64,000 bases of DNA, taken from assembly GCA_040755055.1 (NCBI GenBank), contig JBFMBS010000002.1, positions 140,830 to 204,829 on the forward strand. The letters are read 5' to 3'. The notes below the pieces were generated by a model. That model ran no database searches. It was given only the letters and a program-made list of their open reading frames with translations, and was not told the DNA's origin. The stretch's first letter is position 1; every line of letters begins with the position of its first letter. The position numbers and the translations under genes are program-made. The stretch is from DYJK01 sp040755055. Lineage in GTDB: Bacteria; Bacteroidota; Ignavibacteria; Ignavibacteriales; Melioribacteraceae. Shown here one piece after another: positions 62,967-64,000 of this stretch.

Positions 62967-64000
62967 TTAAACAAATCTTAGTGCACCATGGGTCATAACA
63001 CGACGCTTGCGGACAAAACTGAGCGGGGTGCATATTCCTTCACCGGTTGGTGTTGCAATTGTATGCGAAAAGTATCCTTCGCCTAAGTCGCCGCCATTGC
63101 CACGTAATGTACCGCCATTTATTGTATGAACATCACAATCCAGTACCCTTGTAAATTTTGTTGCCCTATTTAAATCTCTTGTAAATATGCTTGCCGTATG
63201 TTTGAAGTGATGTTCTGCTTTAACAGATGCTTGCAATCCATCTTCAAAATCTTTTACACGGACTACGGGAATACAACTTGTCATTTGTTCGGCTACAACC
63301 CACGGATGATTTCTATCTGTTTCGCCAAACAACAAAGGAACATCTTCCGAAATATTCATACCGAGTGCCTTTGCAAGAACATTCGCATTTTTTCCTACAT
63401 AGTCTCTGCCGATTAACCAATGCTTCCCGGAAAGTTGAAGAGCAATTTTTCCTAACTGGTCCATTTGCGAGGAAGTCAATCGAACGTTACCGGCTTTTTC
63501 CATCTCTTTCATAAATTGTTCAAATACAGATTCAACAACAAAGATTTCTTTTTCGGCTATACAGAGAATATTGTTATCATAACTTGCACTCATTGTAATT
63601 TCGTCAGCTGCTAAAGTAAAATCCGCTGTTTCATCAACAAGAACCGGAGGATTGCCGGGTCCGGCGGCAACAACTTTTTTGGGATAACTTAATGCCATCT
63701 CAACCATTTGCGGTCCGCCCGTTACTGAAAGCAATTCTACTTTGTTATGCTCGAAAAGAATTTTTGCTGTTTTAAGAGTTGGCTCTACCACACACGTAAC
63801 AAGATTCATAGGCGCACCGGCTTCGACCATATATTGGTTTGCAAGCTGAATTACTTTTGCATTAACCTTTTTAGCAGAAGGATGCGGATTAAATGCAATT
63901 GTATTACCCCCGGCAAGCTGGATAATAATATTATTAATCATCGTTGGACCGGGATGAGTGCTCGGTGTAATATTGCCAATAACCCCAAACGGTGCATACT
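62967..64000 (-). CDS. CoA-acylating aldehyde dehydrogenase of the microcompartment (C-terminal part)
   Basis: The 5' end lies beyond the right window edge; about 343 codons are visible, beginning YAPFGVIGNITPSTHPGPT, in frame with the first visible ATG. The family (PduP/EutE type) oxidises an aldehyde to acyl-CoA with NAD and CoA. The catalytic Cys is in DNNILCIAEKE. Here the aldehyde is most likely lactaldehyde (inference from the aldolase). The last 140 residues have the usual VRVKDFEDGLQASVKAEHHF and TINGGTLRGNGGDLG. The N-terminal encapsulation peptide, if present, is outside the window. It precedes the BMC-H gene by 27 bases. Confidence 0.93.
   Translation of the reverse strand, partial: YAPFGVIGNITPSTHPGPTMINNIIIQLAGGNTIAFNPHPSAKKVNAKVIQLANQYMVEAGAPMNLVTCVVEPTLKTAKILFEHNKVELLSVTGGPQMVEMALSYPKKVVAAGPGNPPVLVDETADFTLAADEITMSASYDNNILCIAEKEIFVVESVFEQFMKEMEKAGNVRLTSSQMDQLGKIALQLSGKHWLIGRDYVGKNANVLAKALGMNISEDVPLLFGETDRNHPWVVAEQMTSCIPVVRVKDFEDGLQASVKAEHHFKHTASIFTRDLNRATKFTRVLDCDVHTINGGTLRGNGGDLGEGYFSHTIATPTGEGICTPLSFVRKRRVMTHGALRFV

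Noticed and set aside
1..64000. CRISPR arrays, tRNA or rRNA genes, insertion sequences and prophage
   Set aside because: None of the expected signatures was seen: no regular spaced repeats, no cloverleaf with CCA-type end, no transposase or integrase.

Overview
The window comes from a Gram-negative bacterium that looks like a member of the Ignavibacteria/Melioribacter side of the Bacteroidota-Chlorobiota group. This is an inference from gene content. Several secreted proteins end in a type IX secretion (T9SS) tail with the NYPNPFNP motif. There are TonB-dependent receptors with N-terminal carboxypeptidase-regulatory domains, a PorV-like barrel, and an ECF sigma/FecR/STN-receptor signalling set. 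Every convincing gene lies on the minus strand, so the text below runs from high to low coordinates when describing transcription.

Region A (about 53,600-64,000) is a bacterial microcompartment (BMC) operon cut by the right window edge. In transcription order it holds a CoA-acylating aldehyde dehydrogenase, one BMC-H, three BMC-P (EutN-type) vertex proteins, a PduS-like Fe-S flavoprotein, a PduT-like tandem BMC-T with a pore cysteine, a class II aldolase with a C-terminal helix resembling an encapsulation peptide, a divergent acetate-kinase homologue, rhamnulokinase, LutC, and a LutB protein fused to a LutA-type CCG domain. The logic is: L-rhamnulose is phosphorylated, cleaved to DHAP plus lactaldehyde inside the shell, lactaldehyde is oxidised to an acyl-CoA, and the products may leave as lactate that LutBC oxidises to pyruvate. 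The set is close to the planctomycete/verrucomicrobial (PVM) rhamnose/fucose compartment but adds the PduS/PduT electron-transfer pair.

Region B (about 33,000-53,600) supplies the sugar. It holds a LacI-family regulator with three operator-like sites upstream, a TonB receptor without a SusD partner, a T9SS beta-helix protein, a GH106-like hydrolase, a GH78 alpha-L-rhamnosidase, a SASA-type esterase, two unknown secreted proteins and a further TIM-barrel-like glycosidase candidate. It also holds rhamnose mutarotase (rhaM), the rhamnose/H+ symporter (rhaT) and rhamnose isomerase (rhaA). Regions A and B together form a polymer-to-pyruvate pathway for rhamnose-rich glycans.

Region C (about 19,800-31,300) is a Fec-like surface-signalling island: ECF sigma factor, FecR anti-sigma, STN-type TonB receptor, two tandem lipoprotein paralogues, an ABC ATPase and permease, a membrane protein and an outer-membrane barrel. 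Its substrate is not known. A beta-lactamase-fold serine hydrolase (31.6-32.9 kb) sits between regions B and C.

Region D (1-19,800) holds a YCF48/BNR-repeat T9SS protein, M28 and M16 peptidases, a polyferredoxin with C-terminal HMA-like domains, an OmpA-family coiled-coil protein, and a LuxR-type regulator with a degenerate receiver. It ends with a TonB receptor / T9SS surface protein / PorV-like trio and the start of an aldo/keto reductase. No tRNA, rRNA, CRISPR array, insertion sequence or phage gene was seen. Four convincing intrinsic terminators and one attenuator-like hairpin pair were found.
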